From contig NZ_LT670848.1 in NCBI RefSeq assembly GCF_900142975.1, positions 1,116,001-1,180,000 of the forward strand: 64,000 nt of DNA. The letters run 5' to 3'. The DNA comes from Salegentibacter salegens. GTDB lineage: Bacteria > Bacteroidota > Bacteroidia > Flavobacteriales > Flavobacteriaceae. This document shows positions 24,522 through 34,601 of the stretch, one piece after another (positions within the stretch are counted from its first letter, which is position 1; the number at the start of each line of letters is the position of its first letter). The notes beneath the pieces are model-generated. The model had not been told where the DNA came from. It made no database searches and saw nothing but the letters and a program-made list of their open reading frames with translations. The position numbers were made by a program, and so were the translations under genes.

Positions 24522-25139
24522 ATGCATAAAAAAGAGATATATACCGCCGGAAAAGAGCTACGCGAGGCCGAAAAAGTATTGGTTTTAATTCACGGTCGTG
24601 GCGGCAGCGCTAAAGAATTTCTTGCTTTGGCCAATCAATTAAACACCTCAGAATTTGCGATTTTGGCACCACAGGCCACAGATTTCACCTGGTATCCAAA
24701 TTCATTTTTAGCGCCAATTGCTCAAAATGAGCCCGAATATTCATCGGCTTTAGAAGTTTTAGAAGAATTGCTTGAAGATATTAAAGAAACTGGCATCACT
24801 TCTGAAAATATTTATTTTGCCGGATTTTCACAGGGCGCCTGCCTAACGCTGGAATTTGTAACTCGAAACGCGCAAAGATTTGGCGGGGTTGCCGCGTTTA
24901 CTGGTGGACTCATTGGCGATAAGATTTATACCGAAAATTACTCGGGTGATTTTAACGCTACACCAATCTTTATTGGAAGTGGTGATCCAGATGCACACGT
25001 ACCGGTAAAACGTGTAGAAGATTCTGCTGAAATTCTCCGAGAAATGAATGCGAATGTTGAAGTGAAAATTTACAAAAACCGGCCTCATACAATTTCTGAA
25101 GACGAAATAAAACTCGTTAATAATTTTATTTTTAATTAA
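24522..25139 (+). CDS. Alpha/beta hydrolase, phospholipase/carboxylesterase type
   Basis: The protein (205 residues) belongs to the YpfH/acyl-protein thioesterase-like esterases. VLVLIHGRGGSA (19-30) is the oxyanion-hole turn, GFSQGA has nucleophile Ser103, the acid is Asp157 in GSGDPDAHVP, and His189 is in NRPHTISEDE. There is no signal peptide, so it is cytoplasmic. It is followed 16 bases later by a pirin gene and then a MOSC gene on the same strand. Such hydrolase-pirin pairs may handle small reactive or aromatic compounds, but no substrate can be read from the sequence. Confidence 0.9.
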   Translation: MHKKEIYTAGKELREAEKVLVLIHGRGGSAKEFLALANQLNTSEFAILAPQATDFTWYPNSFLAPIAQNEPEYSSALEVLEELLEDIKETGITSENIYFAGFSQGACLTLEFVTRNAQRFGGVAAFTGGLIGDKIYTENYSGDFNATPIFIGSGDPDAHVPVKRVEDSAEILREMNANVEVKIYKNRPHTISEDEIKLVNNFIFN

Positions 25140-25155
25140 GATTAAAATCAATTTT

Positions 25156-26010
25156 ATGAGAAGCATCAAAAAAATACATACTGCGGTAAGTTCTCCTATT
25201 GCCGATCTCATTACTTATCGTGCCCTACCAACAAACTCTGTAGACCATATTGATCCGTTTTTGTTTTTAAACCATCACGGTTACCAGGAATATCCCGAGA
25301 ATAATAACGGGCTACCTTTTGGCCCTCACCCCCACCGGGGATTTGAAACGGTTACCTTTATTTTGAAAGGTGATTTAACCCACAAAGACAGTGGCGGATA
25401 TGAAAGCGTTATTAAAGCCGGTGGCGTACAATGGATGACTGCTGGAAAAGGATTAATTCACGCTGAAGTTTCTTCAGAAGAATTCAAGAAAAAAGGCGGT
25501 GAATTGGAAATTCTTCAGCTTTGGGTAAACCTGCCCGCAAAACATAAAATGACAGAACCCAATTATGAAGGACTCCAAAAAGAAGATATTCCGCAGTTAA
25601 GTTTAGACCAGGGAAAAGTAAAATTAGCTTTAGTTTCAGGAAACTGGGAAAGTGAAAAAGGCGCTTTTGAACCTTTAAATGATATCCAGATGGCTACGCT
25701 GCATTTTGCTGAAGGCGGTAAATATTCCGTAGAAATTCCTTCAGAAAAGAATGTTTTCTTCTATGTGGTAAAAGGCAAAGTAAACGTAAACGGCGAAGAA
25801 GCCAAAATGCATAACCTGGTTGAATTTAATAATGAAGGAGATAAAATAGAAATTGAAGCTTTGGAAGAAAGTATATTGCTTTTGGGTCACTCAGCCCCTT
25901 TTAATGAACCTATTGTAGCCCAGGGTCCTTTTGTGATGAATTCACAGCAGGAAATCCAGCAAGCCTTTCAGGATTATCAAAATGGCGAGTTTGGAAATTG
26001 GAATGGTTGA
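25156..26010 (+). CDS. Pirin family protein
   Basis: The bicupin pirin fold is clear: DPFLFLNHHGY near 34-44, then FGPHPHRGFETVTFILKGDLTHKDSGG, which supplies the His and Glu metal ligands of the N-terminal cupin, and GVQWMTAGKGLIHAEVS. The C-terminal cupin (about 165-284) lacks a full metal set, as is usual. Pirins bind iron and some have quercetinase activity; others are regulators. The enzyme is cytoplasmic. It follows an esterase gene by 16 bases and precedes a MOSC gene by 77, probably as one unit. Confidence 0.95.
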   Translation: MRSIKKIHTAVSSPIADLITYRALPTNSVDHIDPFLFLNHHGYQEYPENNNGLPFGPHPHRGFETVTFILKGDLTHKDSGGYESVIKAGGVQWMTAGKGLIHAEVSSEEFKKKGGELEILQLWVNLPAKHKMTEPNYEGLQKEDIPQLSLDQGKVKLALVSGNWESEKGAFEPLNDIQMATLHFAEGGKYSVEIPSEKNVFFYVVKGKVNVNGEEAKMHNLVEFNNEGDKIEIEALEESILLLGHSAPFNEPIVAQGPFVMNSQQEIQQAFQDYQNGEFGNWNG

Positions 26011-26087
26011 TTAATTACTGAAACCACTAATTGAAACTTCGAATACCTTTTGACCAAAAATACCCTTAAAAATAAACTTTTAATTAC

Positions 26088-26723
26088 GTGAAAATAATTT
26101 CGACCAATTTAGGAAAACCAACCAAAATAATTTGGAATTCAAAAGAAGTATTAACAGGTATTTATAAAAAACCTACTGATGAACCCATATATTTAGCCAA
26201 AAACGATGTTATTAACGATGAAATTTCAGATCGTAAACATCACGGAGGGTTTTACAAAGCCTGCTATTTATTCTCTTCAGAACAGTACCCGTATTGGAAA
26301 AATCTATACCCTAAACTGGACTGGAACTGGGGAATGTTTGGAGAAAATCTAACCGTATCTGACTTTGATGAAAGCAGCGTTTTTTTAGGCGATGTTTATA
26401 AAGTAGGTGATGCCGTAGTTCAAGTTTCCGATTATAGAGAACCTTGCTATAAACTCGGTTATAAATTTGGAGATCAAAAGGTCCTGAAACAATTTATTGA
26501 AAAGGGTTTTACTGGAACCTATTTAAGTGTCCTGGAGGAAGGATTTGTAGCTAATAATGATCAATTCACATTAATAGAGCGTCCTGATAGCAGTTTAACT
26601 TTAGCCGAACTTTTCCATTTGGTTTATGCTAAAGAAAAGAACCAGCGCTTTTTAAAAATTGCTGCAAATAATAAAGCCTTAGATCCTAAGAAAAGAAAAT
26701 TGTTGGCGAAGCATATAGTGTAA
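26088..26723 (+). CDS. MOSC domain protein (YiiM-like)
   Basis: The start is a GTG at 26088; no in-frame ATG gives the conserved beginning KIISTNLGKPTKIIW. The MOSC domain includes HHGGFYKACYLFSSEQYPYW, WGMFGENLTVSDFDE and VSDYREPCYKLGYKFG, whose Cys is the conserved residue proposed to bind sulfur or molybdopterin. A C-terminal helical extension (about 165-211) matches the YiiM-like subgroup. Relatives reduce N-hydroxylated compounds using a molybdenum cofactor. It is soluble and is the last gene of the esterase-pirin-MOSC group, ending in a strong terminator. Confidence 0.93.
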   Translation: MKIISTNLGKPTKIIWNSKEVLTGIYKKPTDEPIYLAKNDVINDEISDRKHHGGFYKACYLFSSEQYPYWKNLYPKLDWNWGMFGENLTVSDFDESSVFLGDVYKVGDAVVQVSDYREPCYKLGYKFGDQKVLKQFIEKGFTGTYLSVLEEGFVANNDQFTLIERPDSSLTLAELFHLVYAKEKNQRFLKIAANNKALDPKKRKLLAKHIV

Positions 26724-26744
26724 TAAGCTTTTAGCTTCAATAAA

Positions 26745-26776
26745 AAAACCTCCTTAGCGAACTAAGGAGGTTTTTA
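26745..26776. terminator. Bidirectional terminator between the MOSC gene and rpsA
   Basis: A perfect 14-base stem (26745-26758 with 26763-26776) closes a CGAA tetraloop and has A and T runs on the two sides, serving both convergent genes. Confidence 0.92.
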
Positions 26777-26796
26777 TTTATGATAAATTCTGGGAT

Positions 26797-28647
26797 TTAC
26801 TTCCCTTCCATTTTATCTTTTAAAGCCTGAAGATCGGCATTAACATCACCAATAGTGGTTTTGTCATTGTTTTGCGAAGCTGCTTTTTTAGCGGCTTGCT
26901 TAACAATTTGCTGTTCTTCTTCTTTGTGAATAGCCATATGTGAAGCTACCACTCTTTTGAATTCTTTATTGAATTCAATGATCTGGAACTCTGCAGATTC
27001 ACCTTTAGTTAATTTGTTACCGTCTTCTTTTTCAAGATGTCTGGTTGGAACAAATGCAGTGATATCTTCGTTAAAGTCTATAGTCGCACCTTTATCTACG
27101 ATCTCTGCAATCTCTGCGGTGTGTTTAGTACCAACAGCGAACTCAGTTTCGTATTTATCCCAAGGGTTGTCTTCAACCTGCTTGTGACCAAGGCTTAACT
27201 TACGACCATCAACATCTAATTCAAGAACTACAACCTCAAGCTCATCACCTACATTAGTAAATTCTGATGGGTGCTTGATTTTCTTAGTCCATGAAAGATC
27301 AGAGATATAAATAAGTCCGTCAATTCCTTCTTCTAATTCTACGAATACACCAAAGTTGGTGAAGTTACGTACAATCCCTTTGTGTTTAGAACCAACAGGA
27401 TATTTAGTAGTAATATCTGTCCATGGGTCTGGAGTTAATTGCTTAATTCCAAGAGACATTTTACGGTCTTCACGATCTAAAGTTAAGATTTGAGCTTCAA
27501 CCTCATCCCCAACATTCACGAAATCCTGGGCTGAACGCAAGTGCGTGCTCCATGACATTTCAGAAACGTGGATAAGACCTTCAACACCATCGGCAACTTC
27601 AATAAATGCACCGTAATCTGCGATTACAACTACTTTACCTTTTACCTTGTCTCCAACCTTAAGTTTTTCGTCAAGAGCTTCCCATGGGTGTTTGCTTAAT
27701 TGCTTAAGACCAAGTTGGATTCTTGTTTTAGCTTCATCAAAGTCAAGAATTACCACGTTTAGTTTTTGATCAAGTTCAACGATCTCATTTGGATGGTTGA
27801 TACGAGACCAGCTAAGGTCGGTAATGTGAACAAGTCCGTCAACTCCTCCAAGGTCAACAAATACTCCGTAAGAAGTGATGTTTTTAACAGTACCTTCAAG
27901 TACCTGACCTTTTTCAAGCTGACCGATAATTTCTTTCTTCTGTTCTTCGATATCGGCTTCAATAAGCGCTTTGTGAGAAACCACAACGTTTTTGAATTCG
28001 TGGTTGATTTTCACAACTTTGAATTCCATTGTTTTTCCTACGTAAGCATCGTAATCACGGATAGGCTTCACGTCTATTTGAGAACCTGGCAAGAATGCCT
28101 CAATTCCAAATACATCTACGATCATACCACCTTTAGTTCTACATTTCACAAAACCGTTTACGATAAGACTTTCGTCATGAGCTTTGTTCACACGATCCCA
28201 AGCCTGGATTACACGAGCTTTACGGTGAGAAAGAATTAATTGTCCTGTTGAATCTTCACGAACATCAATCAATACCTCAACGTCGTCTCCAACTTTAAGA
28301 TCTGGATTGTAACGAAATTCGTTAAGAGAGATAACGCCTTCACTTTTTGCGTTAATGTCTATAATTGCATCACGATCTGTAATATTAATTACTTTTCCTG
28401 TTACAACTTCGTCATTTAAAGTGTCTACGAAATTTTCTGCAACTAATTTCTCAAATTCTTCCAGCTTCTTATCATCAATAGGGTCAATTCCCTCTTCATA
28501 ATTGTGCCAGTTAAATTCTTCAAGAAATTTCTCAGGGTTTTCCTGCTGCTCGGTAGGAGCAGGTTGCGATGAAGTAGCCATTCCAGCTACCGGTTGAACT
28601 TCAAGATTTTCGTCCTGAACGTCCTGGTTTTTTTTGTCTTCAGCCAT
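26797..28647 (-). CDS. rpsA: 30S ribosomal protein S1
   Basis: S1 brings mRNA to the 30S subunit. The 616-residue product has about six S1 (OB-fold) repeats. The best three are GTVKNITSYGVFVDLGGVDGLVHITDLSWSR, GKVVVIADYGAFIEVADGVEGLIHVSEMSW and GIVRNFTNFGVFVELEEGIDGLIYISDLSW. The acidic, Gln-rich N-terminal 45 residues are a Bacteroidota-type extension. Because this phylum rarely uses Shine-Dalgarno pairing, S1 and its AT-rich leaders matter for initiation. It is downstream of cmk on the same strand, the order also found in E. coli, but has its own promoter and a roughly 115-base leader that could bind S1 itself. Confidence 0.98.
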   Translation of the reverse strand: MAEDKKNQDVQDENLEVQPVAGMATSSQPAPTEQQENPEKFLEEFNWHNYEEGIDPIDDKKLEEFEKLVAENFVDTLNDEVVTGKVINITDRDAIIDINAKSEGVISLNEFRYNPDLKVGDDVEVLIDVREDSTGQLILSHRKARVIQAWDRVNKAHDESLIVNGFVKCRTKGGMIVDVFGIEAFLPGSQIDVKPIRDYDAYVGKTMEFKVVKINHEFKNVVVSHKALIEADIEEQKKEIIGQLEKGQVLEGTVKNITSYGVFVDLGGVDGLVHITDLSWSRINHPNEIVELDQKLNVVILDFDEAKTRIQLGLKQLSKHPWEALDEKLKVGDKVKGKVVVIADYGAFIEVADGVEGLIHVSEMSWSTHLRSAQDFVNVGDEVEAQILTLDREDRKMSLGIKQLTPDPWTDITTKYPVGSKHKGIVRNFTNFGVFVELEEGIDGLIYISDLSWTKKIKHPSEFTNVGDELEVVVLELDVDGRKLSLGHKQVEDNPWDKYETEFAVGTKHTAEIAEIVDKGATIDFNEDITAFVPTRHLEKEDGNKLTKGESAEFQIIEFNKEFKRVVASHMAIHKEEEQQIVKQAAKKAASQNNDKTTIGDVNADLQALKDKMEGK

Positions 28648-28768
28648 TGCTGATAAAAAATTTGTATCCTGTATTCTTCGGAAAAATTAAGCAAATAAAA
28701 CACAGAAGTAGTTATGGTTTTGATTTTCAATCCCTTTTGATTTTCCGATTCTTCGCCAAAAAGGGCTG

Positions 28769-28799
28769 CAAAAATACAACTTATTTTTATATTCTCAAA
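28769..28799 (-). promoter_or_regulatory. rpsA promoter
   Basis: On the minus strand TTTG (28799-28796), a 19-base spacer and TATTTTTG (28776-28769) match the consensus. Transcription should begin near 28763, giving a leader of about 115 bases before the ATG. Confidence 0.7.
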
Positions 28800-28825
28800 C
28801 CCTAAATAGTTTAAAAACAGTATGC

Positions 28826-29518
28826 TTATTCTTCAATTTTATCTTTGGCAAGTTTCAATACTTTTTCAAATTGTTCTTCCAAATGCATATCAGAATTATC
28901 TATTTCTATAGCATCTTCGGCTTTTACCAATGGTGAGTCTTCTCTCGTAGTATCCAGGTAATCCCGTTCCTTTACATTTTCAAGAACATCTTCATATTTA
29001 ACAGCGTCCCCACGATCTTTCAACTCATTATATCTTCGCTCTGCCCTTTTTTCGGTCGATGCGGTCATGAATAATTTAAGATCGGCATCAGGGAAAACCA
29101 CGGTGCCAATATCACGGCCATCCATAACCACCGCTTTATTTTTCCCGATTTCCTGCTGAATTTTAACTAACATTTCTCTTACCTGAGAAATAGCAGCCAC
29201 TTTACTAACCTGCTGCGACACTTCCATCAACCTGATTTCCTTTTCTACATTTTCCCCGTTTAAATGCACTTCACCATAACCAACCTCTTTATTAAAAACA
29301 AAACTGATATTAATAAATGGCAATTGTCTTAAAATGGTTTCTTTATCAAAATTGGTGTCGGTGACTATCATTTTGCGCATTAGGTATAAGGTCACCGCGC
29401 GATACATAGCACCCGTATCAACATAAACATAACCAAGTTCTGCCGCGAGTTGTTTGGCAACCGTACTTTTTCCGGTTGAAGAATAACCATCTATGGCAAT
29501 CGTTATTTTTTTACTCAT
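28826..29518 (-). CDS. cmk: Cytidylate kinase
   Basis: CMP/dCMP kinase, which phosphorylates CMP with ATP. The P-loop GYSSTGKS is at residues 11-18, VDTGAMYRAVTLYL is the CMP-binding segment, VVMDGRDIGTVVFPDADLKLF the second substrate motif, and RAERRYNEL the lid. The 230-residue length is normal. A TAATTTTG -7-like box is at 29547-29540. It lies between lon and rpsA on the minus strand. A terminator-like repeat separates it from lon, so it is probably transcribed independently. Confidence 0.97.
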   Translation of the reverse strand: MSKKITIAIDGYSSTGKSTVAKQLAAELGYVYVDTGAMYRAVTLYLMRKMIVTDTNFDKETILRQLPFINISFVFNKEVGYGEVHLNGENVEKEIRLMEVSQQVSKVAAISQVREMLVKIQQEIGKNKAVVMDGRDIGTVVFPDADLKLFMTASTEKRAERRYNELKDRGDAVKYEDVLENVKERDYLDTTREDSPLVKAEDAIEIDNSDMHLEEQFEKVLKLAKDKIEE

Positions 29519-29589
29519 AATTTAATTTCTGTGTAGATGCAAAATTAGGCAAAGCTTTAGTTTCCTGAAACTTTCAGTTTAGAATTAAA

Positions 29590-29719
29590 AAAGCTGTCTG
29601 GAAAGTCCCTGAGAACGTCATTCTGAATTTATTTCAGAATCTAAGAAAATGAGAATTAATCTCATGTTAGAACCTGAAACCAGTTCAGGTCGACGAAACT
29701 AGATGTTCCAAACAGCTTT
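29590..29719. terminator. Long inverted-repeat terminator of lon enclosing repeat copy B
   Basis: Outer arms AAAGCTGTCTGGAA (29590-29603) and TTCCAAACAGCTTT (29706-29719) pair with one G-U-type mismatch and, on the minus strand, are followed by a T-run. The stop of lon lies six bases upstream. The 100-base loop holds repeat copy B. Confidence 0.75.
29616..29704 (+). repeat. Cloverleaf intergenic repeat, copy B
   Basis: It starts CGTCATTCTGAA and ends TCAGGTCGACGAAACTAGA. Hairpin 1 is ATTCTGAA/TTCAGAAT, the middle hairpin ATGAGA/TCTCAT, and hairpin 3 ACCTGAA/TTCAGGT. Compared with copy A, both arms change together in hairpins 1 and 3, which keeps the pairing. Confidence 0.85.
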
Positions 29720-29724
29720 AAAAT

Positions 29725-32175
29725 TTAAAGCGTTTTTGCGTTTTTTACATTTTCATCAGTAATTGCAAGATCTATAACTTCACTCATTTCATTTACATAA
29801 TGAAAAGTAAGTCCTTTTAAATAATCTGCTTTAATTTCTTTTATATCACGTTCATTCTCCTTACAAAGAATGATTTCTTTAATACGGGCACGTTTGGCAG
29901 CAAGGATTTTTTCCTTGATTCCTCCTACCGGAAGAACTTTCCCTCTTAGGGTAATTTCTCCTGTCATCGCAATACTTTTCTTCACTTTCCTCTGCGTAAA
30001 CAGGGAAACTAAAGAAGTAAGCATCGTTATCCCCGCACTCGGCCCATCTTTTGGCGTAGCACCTTCTGGCACGTGAATATGTACATTATATTTTTCAAAA
30101 ATAGCAGGATCTAAACCAAGCTCTTCGGCATTAGACTTCATATATTCCATAGCAATGGTAGCCGATTCTTTCATCACTTTTCCAAGGTTACCTGTAATAT
30201 TCAGATTACCTTTTCCTTTAGAAAGAATAGATTCAATAAATAGTATATCGCCACCAACTTGCGTCCAGGCAAGGCCTGTAACAACACCGGCAACTTCATT
30301 ATTTTCATATTTATCGCGCTCCAATCTCGGACTTCCAAGAACTTCTATAACATCTTCGTTGGTCACCTTAACATTATACTCCTCATCCATCGCAATATTC
30401 TTGGCGGCGTGACGAACCATTTTTGCGATTTGCTTTTCTAGTCCACGAACACCCGATTCACGGGTATAACCTTCTACAATTTTCTCTAATTGCGGTTTAG
30501 CAATTTTTATATGCTCTTTTGTAAGTCCGTGTTCTTTTAATTGCTTCGGCAGCAAATGCTGCTTCGCAATCTCTACCTTCTCCTCTATCGTATATCCAGT
30601 CACATTAATAACCTCCATACGATCTCTAAGGGCAGGCTGAATTGTACTCAACGTATTAGCTGTAGCCACAAACATTACTTTTGAAAGGTCAAAGCCCATC
30701 TCCAGGAAATTATCGTGGAATTCGCTATTCTGCTCAGGATCCAACACTTCTAATAATGCAGAAGAAGGATCGCCGGCATGGCCCATACTTAGTTTATCAA
30801 TTTCGTCTAAAACAAAAACCGGATTGCTGGTTCCAGCTTTTTTAAGCGATTGGATAATTCTACCCGGCATCGCACCTATATAGGTTTTCCTGTGCCCACG
30901 TATTTCTGCTTCATCACGCAAACCACCAAGAGAAACTCTCACGTATTCTCTACCCAATGCCTCGGCCATAGATTTACCAAGTGAAGTTTTACCAACTCCG
31001 GGAGGTCCGTAAAGACAAAGTATTGGAGACTTCATATCATTACGCAGTTTTAATACTGCTAGATATTCTATAATTCGGCGTTTTACATCGTCTAAGCCAT
31101 AGTGGTCACGATCCAAAATTTTCTTCGCTCTTTTTAAATCGAATTTATCTTTACTGAATTCATTCCACGGAAGATCCAGGAACAGATCCAAATAGTTTCG
31201 CTGAATGGAATATTCTGCAACCTGCGGATTCATGCGTTGCATTTTAGAGATCTCCTTCTCAAAATGCTTTTGCACTTTTTCGCCCCATTTTTTCTTTTTG
31301 GCGCGCAGTTTCATTTCTTCAATTTCATCTTCATGAGAAACACCGCCCAATTCTTCCTGGATGGTTTTCATTTGTTGATGAAGAAAATATTCACGCTGCT
31401 GCTGGCTCATATCGCTTTGCACCTTGCTCTGAATATCATTTTTAAGTTCCAGTTTCTGAAACTCCATATTCATATGCCGCAAAGTAGCCAGGGCGCGATC
31501 TTTAAGATCGTTTGTTTCCAGTAATTTTTGTTTATCCTCTACCGCCAGGTTCATATTAGATGACACAAAGTTGATAAGGAAAGAAGAACTTTCTATATTC
31601 TTAATCGCAAAAGACGCTTCACTTGGAATATTAGGACTTCCCTTTATAATTTGAAGTGCAAGTTCCTTTATAGAATCTATAATCGCAGGAAACTCTTTAT
31701 TATCAAGTTCTGGTCTTGCTTCAGGAACTTCCTTAATTTTCGCTGTTAGGTAAGGTTCTTCTTTTACAATTTCATCAATTTCAAAACGCTTTTTCCCCTG
31801 AATAATTACCGTGGTGTTCCCATCGGGCATTTTTAAAACCCTTAAAATACGAGCCACAACGCCGGTATTATAAATATCTTTTGCTGAAGGGTTTTCTACT
31901 TCTTCGTCTTTTTGAGCAACAACCCCAATAATTTTAGAATCATTATTGGCTTCATTAATCAATTTAATAGAAGTATCCCTTCCAGCAGTAATGGGAATTA
32001 CCACCCCGGGAAACAATACTGTATTTCTTAATGGAAGTATTGGTAAAGTTGAAGGCAATTCTTCCCTGTTTATTTCTTCTTCATCCTCTGGCGTCATTAA
32101 GGGAATTAAATCTGCATCCTGATCTATATCTTGCAATGACAAACTGTCAAAACTCGTCAATTTAGTTTTAGCCAT
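29725..32175 (-). CDS. lon: ATP-dependent protease Lon (LonA)
   Basis: LonA degrades misfolded and regulatory proteins in the cytoplasm. The N-terminal substrate domain ([19 protein letters not shown]) spans about 40-250. The AAA+ module has Walker A GPPGVGKT near 389-397 and Walker [11 protein letters not shown]. The proteolytic domain carries the catalytic Ser in PKDGPSAGI (about 712) and Lys in [13 protein letters not shown]. At 816 residues it has normal length, with an acidic N-terminal extension. It is monocistronic by its terminator downstream. No consensus promoter is obvious in the 215-base gap upstream, where a divergent sigma factor gene starts; stress-type regulation is possible. 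Confidence 0.98.
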   Translation of the reverse strand: MAKTKLTSFDSLSLQDIDQDADLIPLMTPEDEEEINREELPSTLPILPLRNTVLFPGVVIPITAGRDTSIKLINEANNDSKIIGVVAQKDEEVENPSAKDIYNTGVVARILRVLKMPDGNTTVIIQGKKRFEIDEIVKEEPYLTAKIKEVPEARPELDNKEFPAIIDSIKELALQIIKGSPNIPSEASFAIKNIESSSFLINFVSSNMNLAVEDKQKLLETNDLKDRALATLRHMNMEFQKLELKNDIQSKVQSDMSQQQREYFLHQQMKTIQEELGGVSHEDEIEEMKLRAKKKKWGEKVQKHFEKEISKMQRMNPQVAEYSIQRNYLDLFLDLPWNEFSKDKFDLKRAKKILDRDHYGLDDVKRRIIEYLAVLKLRNDMKSPILCLYGPPGVGKTSLGKSMAEALGREYVRVSLGGLRDEAEIRGHRKTYIGAMPGRIIQSLKKAGTSNPVFVLDEIDKLSMGHAGDPSSALLEVLDPEQNSEFHDNFLEMGFDLSKVMFVATANTLSTIQPALRDRMEVINVTGYTIEEKVEIAKQHLLPKQLKEHGLTKEHIKIAKPQLEKIVEGYTRESGVRGLEKQIAKMVRHAAKNIAMDEEYNVKVTNEDVIEVLGSPRLERDKYENNEVAGVVTGLAWTQVGGDILFIESILSKGKGNLNITGNLGKVMKESATIAMEYMKSNAEELGLDPAIFEKYNVHIHVPEGATPKDGPSAGITMLTSLVSLFTQRKVKKSIAMTGEITLRGKVLPVGGIKEKILAAKRARIKEIILCKENERDIKEIKADYLKGLTFHYVNEMSEVIDLAITDENVKNAKTL

Positions 32176-32390
32176 AATTTATTTTAAGTCAAACTGTCAC
32201 AAACAGCTTGTGGTTCTTAATCTTTTCTTTTTCTATAAAGCCTTAAGCTCAGTAATCTAAGCAGCTTTTTGTACAATTTCATTTAGAAGTAGTCAATTCC
32301 TATGCCACCATCTTTTTCAAATTTTTTTTCTGAAAAGTGTAACAAATCAAATTCAAAGCTATCTTTAGTATAGAAACAAGATAATTTTAA

Positions 32391-32945
32391 TTGACACCAA
32401 CCATCACACATATCAATGATCTTGTTGCTCGTTGCCGAAAAAACGATCAGCGTGCACAAATGGAAGTCTACGCTCGCTATTACAAAGCGATGTATAACAC
32501 TTCCCTACGTATTGTAAACGATACAGCTGAAGCTGAAGACATTATGCAGGAAGCATTTTTAAAAGCTTTTGCAAAAATAGATAGCTTTCAGGGTACTTCA
32601 ACCTTTGGCGCCTGGTTAAAAAGAATCGTGGTAAACCTAAGTATTAATGCCTTCAATAAAAAGGTGAAATTAAATGAAGTAACCTATAATGATGAATTGA
32701 AAAACGAAATAGATGAAAATGAAGGAATTATCCTGGAAGAAGATTCAAAAAATGAAAAAGTAAATAAGATTCTTAAAACGCTCAATTCACTTAAAGAAAA
32801 TTACCGCGTTGCTTTAACCCTGCACTTAATAGATGGTTACGATTATGAAGAGATTGGCGAGATTCTAAATTTAAGTTATGCCAATTCCCGTACAATGATT
32901 TCAAGAGCTAAAGAAAGTTTAAGAAAAAAATTGCTGAAATTATGA
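32391..32945 (+). CDS. RNA polymerase sigma-70 factor, ECF type
   Basis: Region 2 spans about 25-90 (YYKAMYNTSLRIVNDTAEAEDIMQEAFLKAF, FGAWLKRIVVNLSINAF) and region 4 about 125-180 (YRVALTLHLIDGYDYEEIGEILNLSYANSRTMISRAKESL). The start is a TTG at 32391: MTPTITHINDLVARCRKND lines up with family N-termini, and the first in-frame ATG (codon 24) would cut into region 2. The next gene overlaps by four bases (ATGA) and looks like its anti-sigma factor. Two exported proteins complete the operon. The sigma probably controls its own operon and envelope genes. Divergent lon lies 215 bases away. Confidence 0.93.
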   Translation: MTPTITHINDLVARCRKNDQRAQMEVYARYYKAMYNTSLRIVNDTAEAEDIMQEAFLKAFAKIDSFQGTSTFGAWLKRIVVNLSINAFNKKVKLNEVTYNDELKNEIDENEGIILEEDSKNEKVNKILKTLNSLKENYRVALTLHLIDGYDYEEIGEILNLSYANSRTMISRAKESLRKKLLKL

Positions 32946-33508
32946 AAAAGGATACTATAGACGAGCTTTTTAAAGAGCTTAATTTTGATAATAAAGAACC
33001 AGGTTCAGGTCATAAAGCAAGGTTCCTGGAAAAACTGGAAGAAGAGACCAGCCAAACCAAGAATTTTGGCGGCAGGCCCCATAAAAAAAGTCTTTGGGCG
33101 CCAATGCTTTCGGTGGCCGCAATACTTGCAATAGCCTTTATGATTTTTGCCGGATTTTTAAATGAAAATTCTGGCAGAAATTCAGGAGAGTTAGCAAGTG
33201 TTTCCCCTGAAATGAAAGAAACCCAGCAGTTCTATATCCAGCTTATAAAAACCGAATTGGCAACCCTTGAAACTGAGAATACCCCGGGAACCGAAGCAAT
33301 TGTAAAAGACGCTTTAATTCAATTAGAAAAATTGGAAACCGAATACGAAAAACTGAAAAAAGACCTGCAGAATAGCGGTAAAGACAAACGGGTTATCTAC
33401 GCGATGATCTCCAATTTTCAACAAAGAATAGACCTATTAAACGAAGTACTTGAACAAATAGAGAACATTAAAACCCTAAAAAAGCAAAACGATGAAAACT
33501 ATATTTAA
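32942..33508 (+). CDS. Probable membrane-anchored anti-sigma factor
   Basis: The protein (188 residues) has a cytoplasmic N-terminus (KKDTIDELFKELNFDNKEPGSGHKARFLEKLEEE), a single membrane segment at about 52-72 (PMLSVAAILAIAFMIFAGFL) and a periplasmic coiled coil rich in Leu, Glu and Lys (80-188). The N-terminal GSGHKARFLEKL is common in flavobacterial anti-sigma proteins. No zinc-binding HxxxCxxC is present, so it is not a ZAS type. It overlaps the sigma gene by four bases and the next gene by 17, indicating stoichiometric expression. The assignment rests on topology and position. Confidence 0.78.
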   Translation: MKKDTIDELFKELNFDNKEPGSGHKARFLEKLEEETSQTKNFGGRPHKKSLWAPMLSVAAILAIAFMIFAGFLNENSGRNSGELASVSPEMKETQQFYIQLIKTELATLETENTPGTEAIVKDALIQLEKLETEYEKLKKDLQNSGKDKRVIYAMISNFQQRIDLLNEVLEQIENIKTLKKQNDENYI

Positions 33509-34577
33509 AATATTAATGGTAACGATGCTGTCCCCGGCTTTAAGCTACTGCCACGGCGACCTCAACGGCAGGCACACCAAAGAGAAAAAGGTCACAAAAT
33601 CTTATAATGTGAGTGCCACCGATTTACTTACCATAGATAACAGCTACGGAAATGTAGATATTTCAACCTGGAATCAAAATAAGGTGGTGATAGAAGTGAA
33701 TATAAAAACTAATGGTGACGACGAAGAAAAAGTACAACAGAAACTGGATGAAATCAATATAGAATTTAACCAATCTTCATCTGGAGTGAGTGCAAAAACC
33801 CATTTCACAAGAGAAGACAGATCCTGGTGGAGTTCGCTTTTTAATAGCTCAGGCAATGTAAATATGCAAATTAATTATACCATTAAAGCACCTGAAAAAC
33901 ATAGCGTAGATATAGAAAATGATTACGGTGGAATTTATATAGACCGCCTCCTGGGAAATACGAAAATAAGTTGCGACTACGGTAAAATTGATATTGGCGA
34001 ATTACGCGGAAATTCTAACCTGCTTAATTTTGATTATACCCGCAACAGCCACATAGGCTATGTGAAAAATGCTGAGATAAATGCTGATTACAGCGGGTAC
34101 GAAATAGAGGAAGCTGAAAGATTAAATATTAGTGCCGATTACACAGATTCCAGAATCAAAAAAGTAGCCCAGCTGGATTTTAACTGTGATTATGGCAGCA
34201 TTAATATTGAAAAAGCAAAAAGAATTGTAGGCAACGGTGATTACCTGAGCACTAAAATAGGTCGTGTTTTCGAATCCTTAGACTTAAATCTCGATTACGG
34301 TTCTGCAACTATTGAAAAGATCTTAAAAGGAGTTTCTAAGGTAGAAATAAATACCGATTATGCCGGAATAAAAATAGGTTACGATGCTGAACATCCGTTT
34401 AATTTTACCGTAAAATCATCTTATGGAAGTGCAAAAGGGCTGGATGAGCTGCAAATTAGAAAACGCCACGATGAGAATACCAGCCAACTTTTGGAAGGTT
34501 ATCATCTTGAAGAAAACTCTGGGAACACCGTTTTTATCAATACCAGTTATGGAAACGTAACTTTTAACAAACAATAA
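33492..34577 (+). CDS. Exported beta-repeat protein (DUF4097-like)
   Basis: A signal peptide of about 18-20 residues precedes a Cys20; there is no perfect lipobox. The body has about ten copies of a short unit with the core DYG/DYS/SYG followed by hydrophobic residues (NDYGGIYIDRL, CDYGKIDIGEL, ADYSGYEIEE, CDYGSINIEKA, LDYGSATIEKI, TDYAGIKIGYD), spaced about 18-24 residues apart, the pattern of a right-handed beta-helix. It starts 17 bases before the anti-sigma stop. I infer a periplasmic or surface protein made with the sigma system; ligand unknown. Confidence 0.8.
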   Translation: MKTIFKILMVTMLSPALSYCHGDLNGRHTKEKKVTKSYNVSATDLLTIDNSYGNVDISTWNQNKVVIEVNIKTNGDDEEKVQQKLDEINIEFNQSSSGVSAKTHFTREDRSWWSSLFNSSGNVNMQINYTIKAPEKHSVDIENDYGGIYIDRLLGNTKISCDYGKIDIGELRGNSNLLNFDYTRNSHIGYVKNAEINADYSGYEIEEAERLNISADYTDSRIKKVAQLDFNCDYGSINIEKAKRIVGNGDYLSTKIGRVFESLDLNLDYGSATIEKILKGVSKVEINTDYAGIKIGYDAEHPFNFTVKSSYGSAKGLDELQIRKRHDENTSQLLEGYHLEENSGNTVFINTSYGNVTFNKQ

Positions 34578-34601
34578 ATCATCAATCATTAAACTTAAAA
34601 C

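Noticed and set aside
27766-28239. 157-codon frame antisense to rpsA
   Set aside because: Shadow of the S1 repeats; no signal, domain or promoter of its own.
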